Part shown: positions 53,540 through 62,852 of the stretch, in pieces | Position numbering within the stretch: position 1 is the stretch's first letter | Layout of the letters: each line of letters begins with the position of its first letter | NCBI RefSeq assembly: GCF_002197845.1 | Contig: NZ_NIDE01000004.1 | Span: 992,001 to 1,056,000 of the forward strand | Length of the DNA: 64,000 nucleotides | From: Fimbriiglobus ruber | GTDB taxonomy: Bacteria; Planctomycetota; Planctomycetia; Gemmatales; Gemmataceae | Direction: 5' to 3' | Translations under genes and position numbers: made by a program | Notes under the pieces: model-generated | The model's database searches: none | What the model was told of the DNA's origin: nothing | Seen by the model: the letters and a program-made list of their open reading frames with translations, nothing else

Positions 53540-54691
53540 ATGGCCAAGAAATCCGACGCCAGCCCACAGTCACCCGCTAACGAAATTCTCCGGGAGGCGG
53601 CCGAGGTTCGGTACGCGGACCAGTTGGAAGCTTTGAAGCAGAACGACACCGAGGAGCCGCCGACCAACTGGCACCTGTCGCCCCGGTCCGTTCTCGCGTA
53701 CGTGACCGGCGGGAAAACGCTCAAGGCCAAGATCGGCGGGAAGGCCGTCGAGGTGCCGATCACCCGCAAGTTCTTCGGCGACGACGGCATCGTCGAGCGG
53801 GCCATCGTCACGCTCGCGTCCGAGCGGGCGTTGTTACTCGTCGGCGAACCGGGCACGGGGAAAAGCTGGCTCTCGGAACACCTGGCGGCGGCCGTGAGTG
53901 GGAACTCGACGCTCACCATCCAGGGCACGGCCGGGACGACCGAAGAACACATCAAGTATTCGTGGAACATCGCTCGGGTGATCGCCGAGGGACCGCGGCC
54001 GGACAACCTCATCCCCTCGCCGACGATGGTCGCCATGCGCAAGGGTGGCCTCCTCCGGTTCGAGGAGTTGACCCGCTGCGTGCCCGACGTGCAAGACGCC
54101 CTCGTATCAGTCCTCTCGGACAAGGCGATCGCTGTGCCCGAGCTACCGGACAACAACATGGTCTGGGCGCGGCCCGGGTTCAACGTGATCGCCACCGCGA
54201 ACACCCGCGACCAGGGCGTCAACGAACTCTCGGCCGCCCTGAAGCGCCGGTTCAATTACGTCTACATCCCGATCGTCGGCGACCAGAAGACGGAAGTGAA
54301 GATCGTGCAGCAGCGGTCGGCCGAACTCCTCGAACGCTACAACCTGCCGGCGAAGCTGAGCCCGCCGGTGATCGAGCTGCTGGCGACCGTCTTCCGCGAA
54401 ATCCGGGCCGGCAAGACGGCCGACGGCGTCAGCCTCAAGAAGCCGACGACGACGCTCTCGACGGCCGAGGCGATCGGCGTCGCGCTCGACGCCGCGCTGC
54501 ACGCGCGGTTCTTCGGCGACGGCGAGGTCGGCCCCGCGGACATCGCCCGCAACATGGTCGGCGTGGTCGTGAAAGAGGACCAGGAAGACAAGGACTCGCT
54601 CAAGGAATATGCGGCACTTGTCGCGAAGAAGCGGGGGGTGAAGGAGAAGGCGTGGAAGGACTTCCATGATGCGCTGGTGGAGCAGCTGTGA
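53540..54691 (+). CDS. MoxR-family AAA+ ATPase (YehL-like)
   Basis: The 383-residue protein has an AAA+ core: Walker A LLLVGEPGTGKSWLSEHL, the MoxR signature with Walker B GGLLRFEELTRCVPDVQDAL, sensor 1 in VIATANTRDQGVNELS, the Arg-finger region ALKRRFNYVYIP, and a C-terminal lid. MoxR ATPases work as chaperone-like remodelling engines with VWA partners, here the protein at 57400. The match is closest to the YehL branch, given the DUF5682 and VWA neighbours. It is followed by a hairpin at 54709-54745. Confidence 0.93.
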   Translation: MAKKSDASPQSPANEILREAAEVRYADQLEALKQNDTEEPPTNWHLSPRSVLAYVTGGKTLKAKIGGKAVEVPITRKFFGDDGIVERAIVTLASERALLLVGEPGTGKSWLSEHLAAAVSGNSTLTIQGTAGTTEEHIKYSWNIARVIAEGPRPDNLIPSPTMVAMRKGGLLRFEELTRCVPDVQDALVSVLSDKAIAVPELPDNNMVWARPGFNVIATANTRDQGVNELSAALKRRFNYVYIPIVGDQKTEVKIVQQRSAELLERYNLPAKLSPPVIELLATVFREIRAGKTADGVSLKKPTTTLSTAEAIGVALDAALHARFFGDGEVGPADIARNMVGVVVKEDQEDKDSLKEYAALVAKKRGVKEKAWKDFHDALVEQL

Positions 54692-54708
54692 TGCGGGGCG
54701 CTGTCACT

Positions 54709-54745
54709 GCCCGGTGTCCCCGGCGGGAGCCCGGGGACACCGGGC
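54709..54745. terminator. 15-bp hairpin inside the cassette after the MoxR gene
   Basis: The arms 54709-54723 and 54731-54745 (GCCCGGTGTCCCCGG and its complement) flank a 7-base loop. It lies between two co-directional genes and could lower downstream expression or act as an RNA stabiliser rather than a full terminator. Confidence 0.7.
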
Positions 54746-54784
54746 GCTGGCCGCAACCACCCTCAAGAAACACTGATACCCACC

Positions 54785-57177
54785 ATGTCCTCCCCCACTC
54801 CCCTCGATCCGACCGCCATCACACGGCAAGTCGACTCCGTACTCAGCGACCCGCTTTACTGGTTCCCCGTGCGCCATCATTCGCACACGGTCGCGCGGCA
54901 CCTCGCGAGCGCGTTGCGGAACCGCAAGCCCAAGATCATCTTCATCGAAGGACCGCACGAGGCGACCGACCTCATCCCGTTCGTCGTCGACCCGAAGACC
55001 GAGCCGCCGGTCGCGATCTACTCGTCGTACCGCGACGACACCAACGTCCTCGGCCTCAACGGCGTCGCGAGCCCGGCCGCGGACATCCCGGCCCGGTTCG
55101 CCGCCTGGTATCCGCTCACCGCGTACTCGCCCGAATACGTGGCAATGAAAGTGGCCGCGGCCATCGGGGCCGAGGTGGTGTTCATCGACCTGCCCCACTA
55201 CGCCCTCGTCGGCCGCAGGACCGACCGGGCCAAGGATGGCCCGCCCCCGGCCGCCGAGGCCGACGACACCCTGATTACCCGGAGTGGTTTCTACCAACAG
55301 CTCGCCGCGGCCGCCGGATTCAAGACCTGGGACGAGGCGTGGGACACATTATTCGAGAACCCGCACGGCACGGACCACGAGGCATTCCGCCGCGAGTTGG
55401 CCACGTTCTGCTGTGGCGTGCGGACCACGTCGGACCTGGCCACGGAAGCGGCGACCGGGAACGCCGAGCGAGAACGGCACTTCCTGAAAGTGATCCGGGA
55501 GACGCTGACGGCACGGAAGGTGAAGCCGGAGCAGGCGGCCGTCGTGTGCGGTGGGTTCCACCTGTTCCTCGATCGGGCCGACCCGGAGCCGCCACCGGAA
55601 CCGCCCGAGGGGACGGTGTACACGACCGTCGTGCCGTATTCGTTCTTCCGCGTCTCCGAGATGGCCGGGTACGGCGCGGGCAACCGTGCCCCGCAGTTTT
55701 ACCAGACGTGCTTCGACCTCGTTGCGGCCGGGCGGCCCGACGACATCGCGATGGAACACGCCATCGCCGTGCTGCGGCAAGTCCGCAAAGGCGGTGACCC
55801 GCTCTCGACCGCGGATGCCATCGCGATCACGCACCACGCCGGGATGCTTGCCCGGCTCCGCGGCCGCCACCACACCACCCTCGACGACATCGACGACGCC
55901 CTCGTCACCTGCTGCTGCAAGGGCGCCCCGGACGACGAGGGGGCCAAGCTTCGCGCCGCGATGGACGCGGCCGGCATCGGTACCAAGATCGGCAAGGTGA
56001 CGGCCAAGCTCGGCCGCCTGCCGATCGTCGCCGATTTCCATGCCCTCCTCGCCGACCTGAACCTGGGCGAAGTTCTGGGCAAGGAAAAGAAGCTCGCGGT
56101 ACGCCTCGACAAACGTGACCCGGTCGCGGCCCGCCGCTCGGCGTTCTTTCACCGCCTCGTCTTTCTCGAAATCCCCTTCACGGCCCTCGCCGGCACCGGC
56201 GGCGACTTCTCCGGCACCCTCTTCCGCGAAGACTGGCAACTGAAGTGGGATCCGAAAACCGAGCCGGCGCTCATCGAACAAAACCTGTACGGCGATACGG
56301 TCGAGAGCGCGGCGGTCAACCGACTCCGCGAGGCGATCGCCATGGCCGGTGCGAACGCCGGGGCGACGTGCGACCGGCTTGTTCGCGCCGTGGACATGGA
56401 CTTACCCGATCTCGTGCAAGTCGCGGAGGCGGCCGTCGGTCGAGCCGTCGACACCGACCCCGCGTTCCCGTCACTGGCGGAAGCCCTGCGGCACCTCGCG
56501 GTCCTTGACCGCTACGCGGCGTTCCGCGGCTCCCGCCGCGCCGTCCTGGAAGACCTGCTCACGCGGTGTTACGACCGCGCGTGTTTCGCGCTGCCCGGGT
56601 CCGCGGCCGTGCCGGAGGAGGAGCAGAAGGGTGTCGTGGACGGCCTCGTCTCCGTCGCCGACATTCTCCAGCGGGCCGAGACCGGGCGGTACGACCGCGT
56701 CCTGTTCGCGGAGGCGACCCGGCGGGCGAGTCGCCAGCGCCGTTCCTGCGTGGCGCGTTCCTGGGGCTCTTGTGCGAGATCCGAGAACTGCCGGCCGAGT
56801 CGCTGGCAGCCGAGGTGGCCGGGCTGGCTCGGGCCGCCCCGGACCTCATGGTCACGGCCGGCGACCTGCTCGACGGCATGCTCGCCGTCTCGCGTACGTC
56901 CATCTTGCTCGGCGCCGACGCCCTGATCGCCGCGGTGGACGACCTACTCAAAGCCGCCGAATGGGAGCAATTCCTGGTCATGCTCCCTCGACTACGAGCC
57001 GCCTTCGAGCGACTTTCAAACGCCCACCGCGACTCGCTCGCGGGCACGGTGGCCAAACGCTATGGGCTCGGATCGGCGAAGGACGTCCGCACGCTCACGG
57101 GCAGCCTCGGGGCGACGGCGCTCGTCGCCCGTTTGGACGCGGCCGTCGCCGCCGCGCTCAAAGACTGGCCGGCATAA
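54785..57177 (+). CDS. DUF5682 family protein (YehM-like), frameshifted in this sequence
   Basis: The first 645 or so codons read YWFPVRHHSHTVARHLASAL, then KPKIIFIEGPHEATDLIPFV, VVFIDLPHYAL, AAVVCGGFHLFLDR and others, the DUF5682 pattern. The family co-occurs with MoxR and VWA genes. Near 56718-56730 the frame shifts by one base. The upstream frame runs on to 56926 with low-quality sequence, while the natural continuation (SPAPFLRGAFLGLLCEIREL... AGDLLDGMLAVSRTSILLGA) lies in the next frame to 57177. One extra G in the GG at 56721-56722 restores about 798 residues. The role is unknown; it is probably a partner of the ATPase. Confidence 0.85.
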
Positions 57178-57183
57178 ATCCGA

Positions 57184-57373
57184 TTAGCCACAGAGGTCAC
57201 AGAGGTCACAGAGGACACAGAAAGAAGAGAGGCCAGAACGAGTACCAGAAATGCAGGGGAAAAACGGGCTACGCATTGCCGAACAGCGTTTCGGATTGAT
57301 CTTCGTTCCGTTACCTACTTTGTCTCTCTCTGGCCTCTCTTCTCTCTGTGTTCTCTGCGACCTCTGTGGCTAA
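57184..57373. repeat. Inverted repeat of the CCACAGAGG family (copy 3)
   Basis: The arm 57184-57235 pairs with 57331-57373 (TTAGCCACAGAGGTCRCAGA type) around a spacer of about 95 bases. The left arm has one extra 9-bp TCACAGAGG unit. It lies between the DUF5682 gene and the VWA gene. Confidence 0.88.
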
Positions 57374-57399
57374 TTATTCTTTAGTTTTCGAGATCGATC

Positions 57400-58551
57400 A
57401 TGTCCGACCCCCACACGCTTGCCCGCTGGCGGCTCGTCCTCGGCCAGGTCGCCGAGCAGCACGGCATCTCTTGCGCCGGCCAGGCGGACGCCGAACGCGT
57501 CGAGCAACTTGTCGGCTTCCTCTTCGAACCCGGCGAGGGGCAGGGCGGCGCGAAAGGCAGCGGTCGCGGCGGCAAACGGTCCTCGGACCGCACTGGCGGC
57601 CGTGGCTCGTCGCAACTCACCGTCCCCGACTGGGTGGACGCGGTGAACGAACTCTTCCCGCACCAGTCCAAGGAAGTGATGCAGAAGGAACTGGTCCGCC
57701 GCCGCGGGATCGCCGAACTCATGGAGAAGCCGGAACTCCTTGAAAAGATCGAGCCGAACCTCGACCTCGTTAAAACACTGCTGACACACCGCGAGTTGAT
57801 GAACCCAAAGACGCGCATCCTGGCCCGCAAGATCATCGATCAGGTCGTCAACGAATTGAAACGCAAGATGCAGGTCCAGGTCGAACAGGCGATCACCGGG
57901 GCGATCCGCAAGGACCGGCACTCGCCCCGGAAAGTGTTCCGCAACCTCGACCTGAAGACCACGCTCCGCCGCAACCTGCAAAACTTCGATTCCGACTCCG
58001 GCAAGCTCCTCGTCGACCGACTCTTCTTTTACGCGGCCGAGCGGAAGAAGAAGCCGTGGCACGTGATCGTCGTGGTGGACCAGTCCGGGTCGATGTTGGA
58101 GAGCGCGATCTTCTCGGCCGTGATGGCCTCGATTTTCGCGGAACTTCCGGCGGTGAAAACGTCGCTCGTTCTCTTCGACACGCAGGTCGTCGATTTGTCC
58201 GATCAGGTGGGCCAGCCGGTTGATGTGCTGCTGTCGATTCAACTCGGCGGCGGGACGGACATCACCCAGGCACTGATGTACGCGAACGAATTGGTCCGCC
58301 AGCCGCAGCGGACGATCGTGGTGCTTATCACGGATTTCTTCGAGGGCCGCCCGGAAAGTGATCTGGTGGCCCAGACGCGGCTGATGGCCGACGGCGGCGT
58401 CCGCATGATCGGCCTCGGCGCGCTCGGGTACGACGCCCGCCCGTCGTATAACAAGGCGACCGCGGGCAAGCTCCGCAAAGTGGGCATGGACATCCTGATC
58501 TGCACGCCGGAAAAGCTCGCCGAGTGCATGGCCGAGATCATTCGCGGCTAA
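57400..58551 (+). CDS. VWA-domain protein (YehP/CoxE-like), partner of the MoxR ATPase
   Basis: The 383-residue protein has a helical N-terminal half with a Gly/Ser-rich linker near residues 48-70. A von Willebrand A domain follows with a full MIDAS: HVIVVVDQSGSMLESAIF, then the Thr in LGGGTDITQALMYA and the Asp in VVLITDFFEGRPESD. VWA proteins coupled to MoxR act as substrate adaptors. It closes the cassette; the SprT-like gene is convergent 12 bp away. ATG 57400 is used; the ribosome site is weak. Confidence 0.92.
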   Translation: MSDPHTLARWRLVLGQVAEQHGISCAGQADAERVEQLVGFLFEPGEGQGGAKGSGRGGKRSSDRTGGRGSSQLTVPDWVDAVNELFPHQSKEVMQKELVRRRGIAELMEKPELLEKIEPNLDLVKTLLTHRELMNPKTRILARKIIDQVVNELKRKMQVQVEQAITGAIRKDRHSPRKVFRNLDLKTTLRRNLQNFDSDSGKLLVDRLFFYAAERKKKPWHVIVVVDQSGSMLESAIFSAVMASIFAELPAVKTSLVLFDTQVVDLSDQVGQPVDVLLSIQLGGGTDITQALMYANELVRQPQRTIVVLITDFFEGRPESDLVAQTRLMADGGVRMIGLGALGYDARPSYNKATAGKLRKVGMDILICTPEKLAECMAEIIRG

Positions 58552-58563
58552 TCCGGCTCGGGC

Positions 58564-59184
58564 TCACGCCGTAACCCGCACGAACTCCCAGGTGAGTGGG
58601 CTGCGCTGCGGGCACCGGCACCGCCAGACTCCCGCCTTCGGCCGACGCAGGCGGCGGTGAATGACGCCGCACCCGGTACACGTCGCCCGCCACTTCGTCG
58701 CCTTCTCGGCGGTCATCGGTACGGCCGGCTCCCGCGCGGGATCGCCCGTGTACGCGAACACCAGGGGCGACCGCGCGGGGCAGGTGCAGCGGTAGCCGCT
58801 GAGCGCCCGCGGCCGCCGGTATTTGTGGAAGGTTTTTTGGCAGGTCTGGCAGGTGGTCTGCCAGTCGCCGGGCGGCACGACGGTGTCGGGTGAGTCGTCG
58901 CAGGCCCGAGGCGTCGCCCCGATACGGATGGCGACCGCCTTCCAGATCGGGCCGTGCCCCGCTCCCGGCCCGGCGATCGCGTGGGCGATCTCGTGCAGGA
59001 GCGTATCCATCACGGCCGCGTCCGGATTACTCCGGGCATAGAATTCCCCGATCTCGATCCGCTTCTGCCGGTGTTTGCATACGCCCAATTGTCGCTTGGA
59101 ATCCGACAAGCCGAACGTCCAGCCGGCGAGCGTGTATTTGGCGAACAGCTCCCTGGCAGCCGCTTCCAGCGCCTCCAAGTTCAT
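58564..59184 (-). CDS. SprT-like zinc metalloprotease domain protein with zinc ribbons
   Basis: The roughly 206-residue protein has the SprT-like active site LLHEIAHAIAGPGAGHGPIW, with two His and the Glu, plus a third His. Two Cys-rich ribbons follow (TTCQTCQKTFHKYRR...CTCP and CTGCGVIHRRLRR...CRCP). Such proteins are related to Spartan, which degrades DNA-crosslinked proteins, but the bacterial role is not defined. ATG 59184 or the adjacent ATG 59187 can serve; GGAGAG lies just upstream. Confidence 0.88.
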   Translation of the reverse strand: MNLEALEAAARELFAKYTLAGWTFGLSDSKRQLGVCKHRQKRIEIGEFYARSNPDAAVMDTLLHEIAHAIAGPGAGHGPIWKAVAIRIGATPRACDDSPDTVVPPGDWQTTCQTCQKTFHKYRRPRALSGYRCTCPARSPLVFAYTGDPAREPAVPMTAEKATKWRATCTGCGVIHRRLRRPKAGVWRCRCPQRSPLTWEFVRVTA

Positions 59185-59429
59185 CATCGACTCTCCGAAA
59201 GTCCGCACGAATCGTGTCAACTATTGTACGTCTCAGGTCGCTCCGGAAGACTTCTGGCCAGCGCTGCCTTGTGGATCGCACCTCTCTCCGCAAAGTCCAC
59301 TTTCCGAAATTCACTTTGCAGTGTAAAGTACATCTCGTCGAAACGAGACAACGACCGCCCCGGCTGCTATCAATAAGCCAGCCCACGCCCGTAACGCGTT
59401 ACGGGACCGGCGATAACAGGGGCCGATCG

Positions 59430-60371
59430 TTGTCCGGGTCGATCTGGGACCATTTGAAGCCGCGGCAAATGGCCGTCGAAGCCGCTCTTCGAGAGCAGCT
59501 CGCCCGGCACACGGCCGGCGCTCCGCCTGCGGTCGCGGAGGCGATGGCGTACAGCCTGTTCGCCCCGGGCAAGCGGCTCCGACCGCTGCTTGTGATGTTG
59601 GCGTGTGAGGCGGTGGGTGGATCGATAGACGACGCCCTGGCGGCGGGCGTCGCGGTCGAAATGGTGCACACGTATTCGCTGGTCCACGACGACCTGCCGG
59701 CGATGGACGACGACGACCTCCGCCGCGGGCTGCCGACTTGCCACGTGAAATTCGGCGAAGCACTGGCGATCCTCGCCGGGGACGCTTTGCTGACCCTGGC
59801 GTTTGAGGTACTGGCGGCGAGTTATGGACCGAAGACGGCGGCGGTTAGTTGTTTAGAATTATCACGGGGCGCCGGAGTGGTCGGGATGGTCGGCGGCCAG
59901 GTGCTGGATTTAGAAGCGGAAGGGCGGATCGCGGTAGCGCCTCCCAAAGACGGGGCGGCCACGAGCGAAGACCGAGTGGCGGGCTTGGAGAACATCCACC
60001 GCCGCAAGACCGGCGCCCTCTTCCGGACCGCCCTGCGGCTCGGGGTCCACGCGGCACAAGGCGAGCGGGCGAGTGGGGCAGACACCTGTGCCCTCGCCCA
60101 CGTTGACCGATACGCGGCCGCCTTTGGGCTGGCGTTCCAGGTGACGGACGACCTCCTCGATGTCGAGAGTTCGGCCGACAAGGTTGGTAAACGGGTCGGA
60201 AAGGACGCGGCCCGCGGCAAGCTGACGTACCCGGGGTTGCTCGGAGCGGACGCGAGCCGGCGGAAGGCGCAAGAACTGGGGCAAGAGGCCGTAACGGCGG
60301 CCGGGGCGCTCGGGGCCGGTGGGGAACCACTGGCAGAGTTGGCCCGGTACGTCGTGGGTCGTGACCGCTGA
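59430..60371 (+). CDS. Polyprenyl (farnesyl/geranylgeranyl) diphosphate synthase
   Basis: The roughly 313-residue protein is an all-helical prenyltransferase. The first Asp-rich motif appears as HDDLPAMDDDDLRRG, the KR site as FAPGKRLRPLLVMLACEAV, and the second Asp-rich motif as FQVTDDLLDVESS. It condenses isopentenyl diphosphate to make C15 or C20 precursors. I use TTG 59430 because AGGGG lies seven bases upstream and the N-terminus SGSIWDHLKPRQMAVEAAL is typical; ATG 59469 is the alternative. It is followed after 51 bp by dxs, a classic isoprenoid pair. Confidence 0.9.
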   Translation: MSGSIWDHLKPRQMAVEAALREQLARHTAGAPPAVAEAMAYSLFAPGKRLRPLLVMLACEAVGGSIDDALAAGVAVEMVHTYSLVHDDLPAMDDDDLRRGLPTCHVKFGEALAILAGDALLTLAFEVLAASYGPKTAAVSCLELSRGAGVVGMVGGQVLDLEAEGRIAVAPPKDGAATSEDRVAGLENIHRRKTGALFRTALRLGVHAAQGERASGADTCALAHVDRYAAAFGLAFQVTDDLLDVESSADKVGKRVGKDAARGKLTYPGLLGADASRRKAQELGQEAVTAAGALGAGGEPLAELARYVVGRDR

Positions 60372-60422
60372 CCCGAGGCCGACGGATACCGTCGGCGCGG
60401 GCCTCATGACGAGGGACATGCT

Positions 60423-62351
60423 ATGGCCGAGTTACTTTCCCAGATTCAGTCGCCCGCGGACCTCCACAAGCTCTCGGACGCCCAGCTCGCGGCCGTCGCC
60501 CAGGAGATCCGGGACGAGTTGGTGAAAGTCCTGAGCATCCGCTCGGCCCACTTCGCCAGCAACCTCGGGGTGGTCGAACTCTGCCTGGCCCTCCACCTGA
60601 CTTATGACTTCGCCAAGGACCGGCTCATCTGGGACACCGGCCACCAGATCTACCCGCACAAGCTCATCACCGGGCGTCACAAAACGTTCCGCTCGATCCG
60701 CACCAAGGGCGGGTTGATGGGCTTCCCGAACCCGGCCGAGAGCCCGTACGACCTGTTCATGACCGGCCACGCCGGGAGCAGCGTCTCCACCATCTCCGGG
60801 CTGAAGGCCGGCGATGACCTGCTCGGCCGGACCGACCGCCACGCGGTCGCGGTCATCGGCGACGGCGCGTTCCCGTCCGGCATCGTTTTCGAGGCGTTCA
60901 ACAACATCGCCGGCCTGAAGCAGAACGCGCTGGTCGTCCTGAACGACAACGAGATGTCGATTTGCCCGCGGACCGGCGGCATGGCCCACTACCTCGACCA
61001 CTGCCGGGCCACCGGACTTTACCAGGGTTCCAAGCGGACACTGAACCAGATCTTGAACCAGATTCCCCTTGTCGGCGAGGCGGCCCGGACGTCGTTGGAG
61101 TCGCTCCGGGACGGACTCAAAGCCGTGTTCAAGAACGGCATGCTGTTCGAGGAAATGGGCTTCCGGTACTTCGGCCCGGTCGACGGGCACGACCTAGCCG
61201 GGTTGCGGAAGATCCTCAAGCTGCTGAAGACCCAAACCGGCCCGGTTCTCCTGCACGTCCTCACGACCAAGGGTCACGGCGTCCCGCAGGCGGCCGAAGA
61301 CCCGGTCACGTTTCACAGCCCGCCGGTGTTCGAGGAGGTCGGGCCGGAGCGGCGGATCGTGGCGATGAAGAAGGGCGGGGCGAAGGCGTACACGGACGTG
61401 GTCTCGGCCGCCATCCACGCGGCCATGGCCGCCGACCCGAAGGTGGCGGTGTTGACCGCCGCCATGTGCCAGGGGAACAAGCTGGAGAAGGTCCGCGCCG
61501 ACTACCCGACCCGCTTCTTCGACACTGGCATCTGCGAGTCGCACGCGGTCGCGTTCGCGGCCGGGATGGCGAAGGCCGGGGCCAAGCCGATCGTCGACAT
61601 TTACTCGACGTTCCTCCAGCGGAGCTTCGACCAGATCTTCCAGGAAGTCGCCCTGCAGAACCTCCCGGTGGTGTTCACGCTCGACCGGGCCGGGTTGGCC
61701 GGGCCGGACGGGCCGACGCACCACGGCGTCTTCGACGTCCCGTACATGCGGCTGTTCCCGAACATGACGATGATGGCCCCGGGGGACGAACTCGACGTGG
61801 AGCCGATGCTCCGGTTCGCCCTGGCGCACAACGGCCCGATCTCGATCCGCTACCCCAAGGCTAACCTCGACCGCCTCGACCGGACGGGCGACCCGGCGCC
61901 GATCGAACTCGGCAAGGCGGAAGTGATCGACTGGGGCGAGGACGGGTGCTTCGTCGCTCTCGGGACCATGACCGCGACGTGCGTGGCGGCCGCGAAGCGC
62001 CTCCACGCGGACGGCATCCACATGGGCGTCATCAACGCCCGGTTCGTGAAGCCGCTCGACCGGGAGACGATCCTGCGGGCGGTCGAATTGCTGCCCCTGG
62101 TCGTGACCGTCGAGGAAGGAACACTGGAAGGCGGGTTCGGCAGCGCGGTGCTGGAAGCCGCGAACGCGGCCGGCCTGGACGCGCGGAACGTACTCCGCAA
62201 GGGCATCCCGGACAAGTTCATCGAACACGGCGACCGCGCCGAACTCCTCGCCGACATCGGCCTGGATGTGGACGGCCTGGTGGCCGCCGTCCGCAAGTAC
62301 CGCGAGGAGTGCGCCGACCGCGACAGCCTGAGCGGGTACGCCGTTGGGTAA
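60423..62351 (+). CDS. dxs: 1-deoxy-D-xylulose-5-phosphate synthase
   Basis: The 642-residue thiamine-diphosphate enzyme shows SAHFASNLGVVELCLALH near the start, DTGHQIYPHKLITGR, the ThDP motif VIGDGAFPSGIVFEAFNN (GDG...N), YFGPVDGHDL and ICESHAVAFAAGMAKAG. It makes DXP from pyruvate and glyceraldehyde-3-phosphate, the first step of the MEP pathway and also a feed to thiamine and pyridoxal. A GAGGGA ribosome site precedes ATG 60423. It probably shares a transcript with the prenyl synthase gene. Confidence 0.97.
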   Translation: MAELLSQIQSPADLHKLSDAQLAAVAQEIRDELVKVLSIRSAHFASNLGVVELCLALHLTYDFAKDRLIWDTGHQIYPHKLITGRHKTFRSIRTKGGLMGFPNPAESPYDLFMTGHAGSSVSTISGLKAGDDLLGRTDRHAVAVIGDGAFPSGIVFEAFNNIAGLKQNALVVLNDNEMSICPRTGGMAHYLDHCRATGLYQGSKRTLNQILNQIPLVGEAARTSLESLRDGLKAVFKNGMLFEEMGFRYFGPVDGHDLAGLRKILKLLKTQTGPVLLHVLTTKGHGVPQAAEDPVTFHSPPVFEEVGPERRIVAMKKGGAKAYTDVVSAAIHAAMAADPKVAVLTAAMCQGNKLEKVRADYPTRFFDTGICESHAVAFAAGMAKAGAKPIVDIYSTFLQRSFDQIFQEVALQNLPVVFTLDRAGLAGPDGPTHHGVFDVPYMRLFPNMTMMAPGDELDVEPMLRFALAHNGPISIRYPKANLDRLDRTGDPAPIELGKAEVIDWGEDGCFVALGTMTATCVAAAKRLHADGIHMGVINARFVKPLDRETILRAVELLPLVVTVEEGTLEGGFGSAVLEAANAAGLDARNVLRKGIPDKFIEHGDRAELLADIGLDVDGLVAAVRKYREECADRDSLSGYAVG

Positions 62352-62380
62352 GGGGATTGCCCGCTCGTGAGGACATCGAC

Positions 62381-62797
62381 ATGCCCTGGGTATTCGATCC
62401 CCATTCCGGTGGCGTCAAGATTCCCGACACCGTCCGCAAGCGGACGGCCGAACGCATCGAGCGGTACGCCGCCCAACATTACGCCGGGAAGTACACGCGG
62501 CTCGACATCCGCTTCCGCGGCGTGCTCTGCTACATCGATGCGTATACCGAACCGGAAGACCCTTCGCCCGACTTCCTCAAAGTGACCGGGGAAACCAAGG
62601 AAGAGTTTCTGGCACGGGTCCGGTCCTTTGCTTTCCACCTCTGCCGACTGCGGCACTTCACTGAAGACCGTTGGAGTCTTGCGTTTTATACCTATAGCAA
62701 CGAACGGTATGAGCCGTGCGTCTTCGAGAACGGCACGTTCTTCGGGACTCCCGAAGAGGGGTTCGAGGTCGGGGCGACTTACCTACGGCAAGATTGA
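62381..62797 (+). CDS. Small conserved protein of unknown function
   Basis: The 138-residue protein starts at ATG 62381 with GAGGA seven bases upstream, 29 bp after dxs. It is soluble, with RKRTAERIERYAAQHYAG, IRFRGVLCYIDAYTEP, SFAFHLCRLRHF and WSLAFYTYSNERYEP. The strand-helix alternation suggests a small alpha/beta fold. I do not recognise the family; the spacing suggests co-transcription with dxs. Confidence 0.75.
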   Translation: MPWVFDPHSGGVKIPDTVRKRTAERIERYAAQHYAGKYTRLDIRFRGVLCYIDAYTEPEDPSPDFLKVTGETKEEFLARVRSFAFHLCRLRHFTEDRWSLAFYTYSNERYEPCVFENGTFFGTPEEGFEVGATYLRQD

Positions 62798-62852
62798 CCA
62801 CCGGTTTTCCCCGGCCGTGATCTCCCGATCCTTTCATTAATCCACGGCCCCC

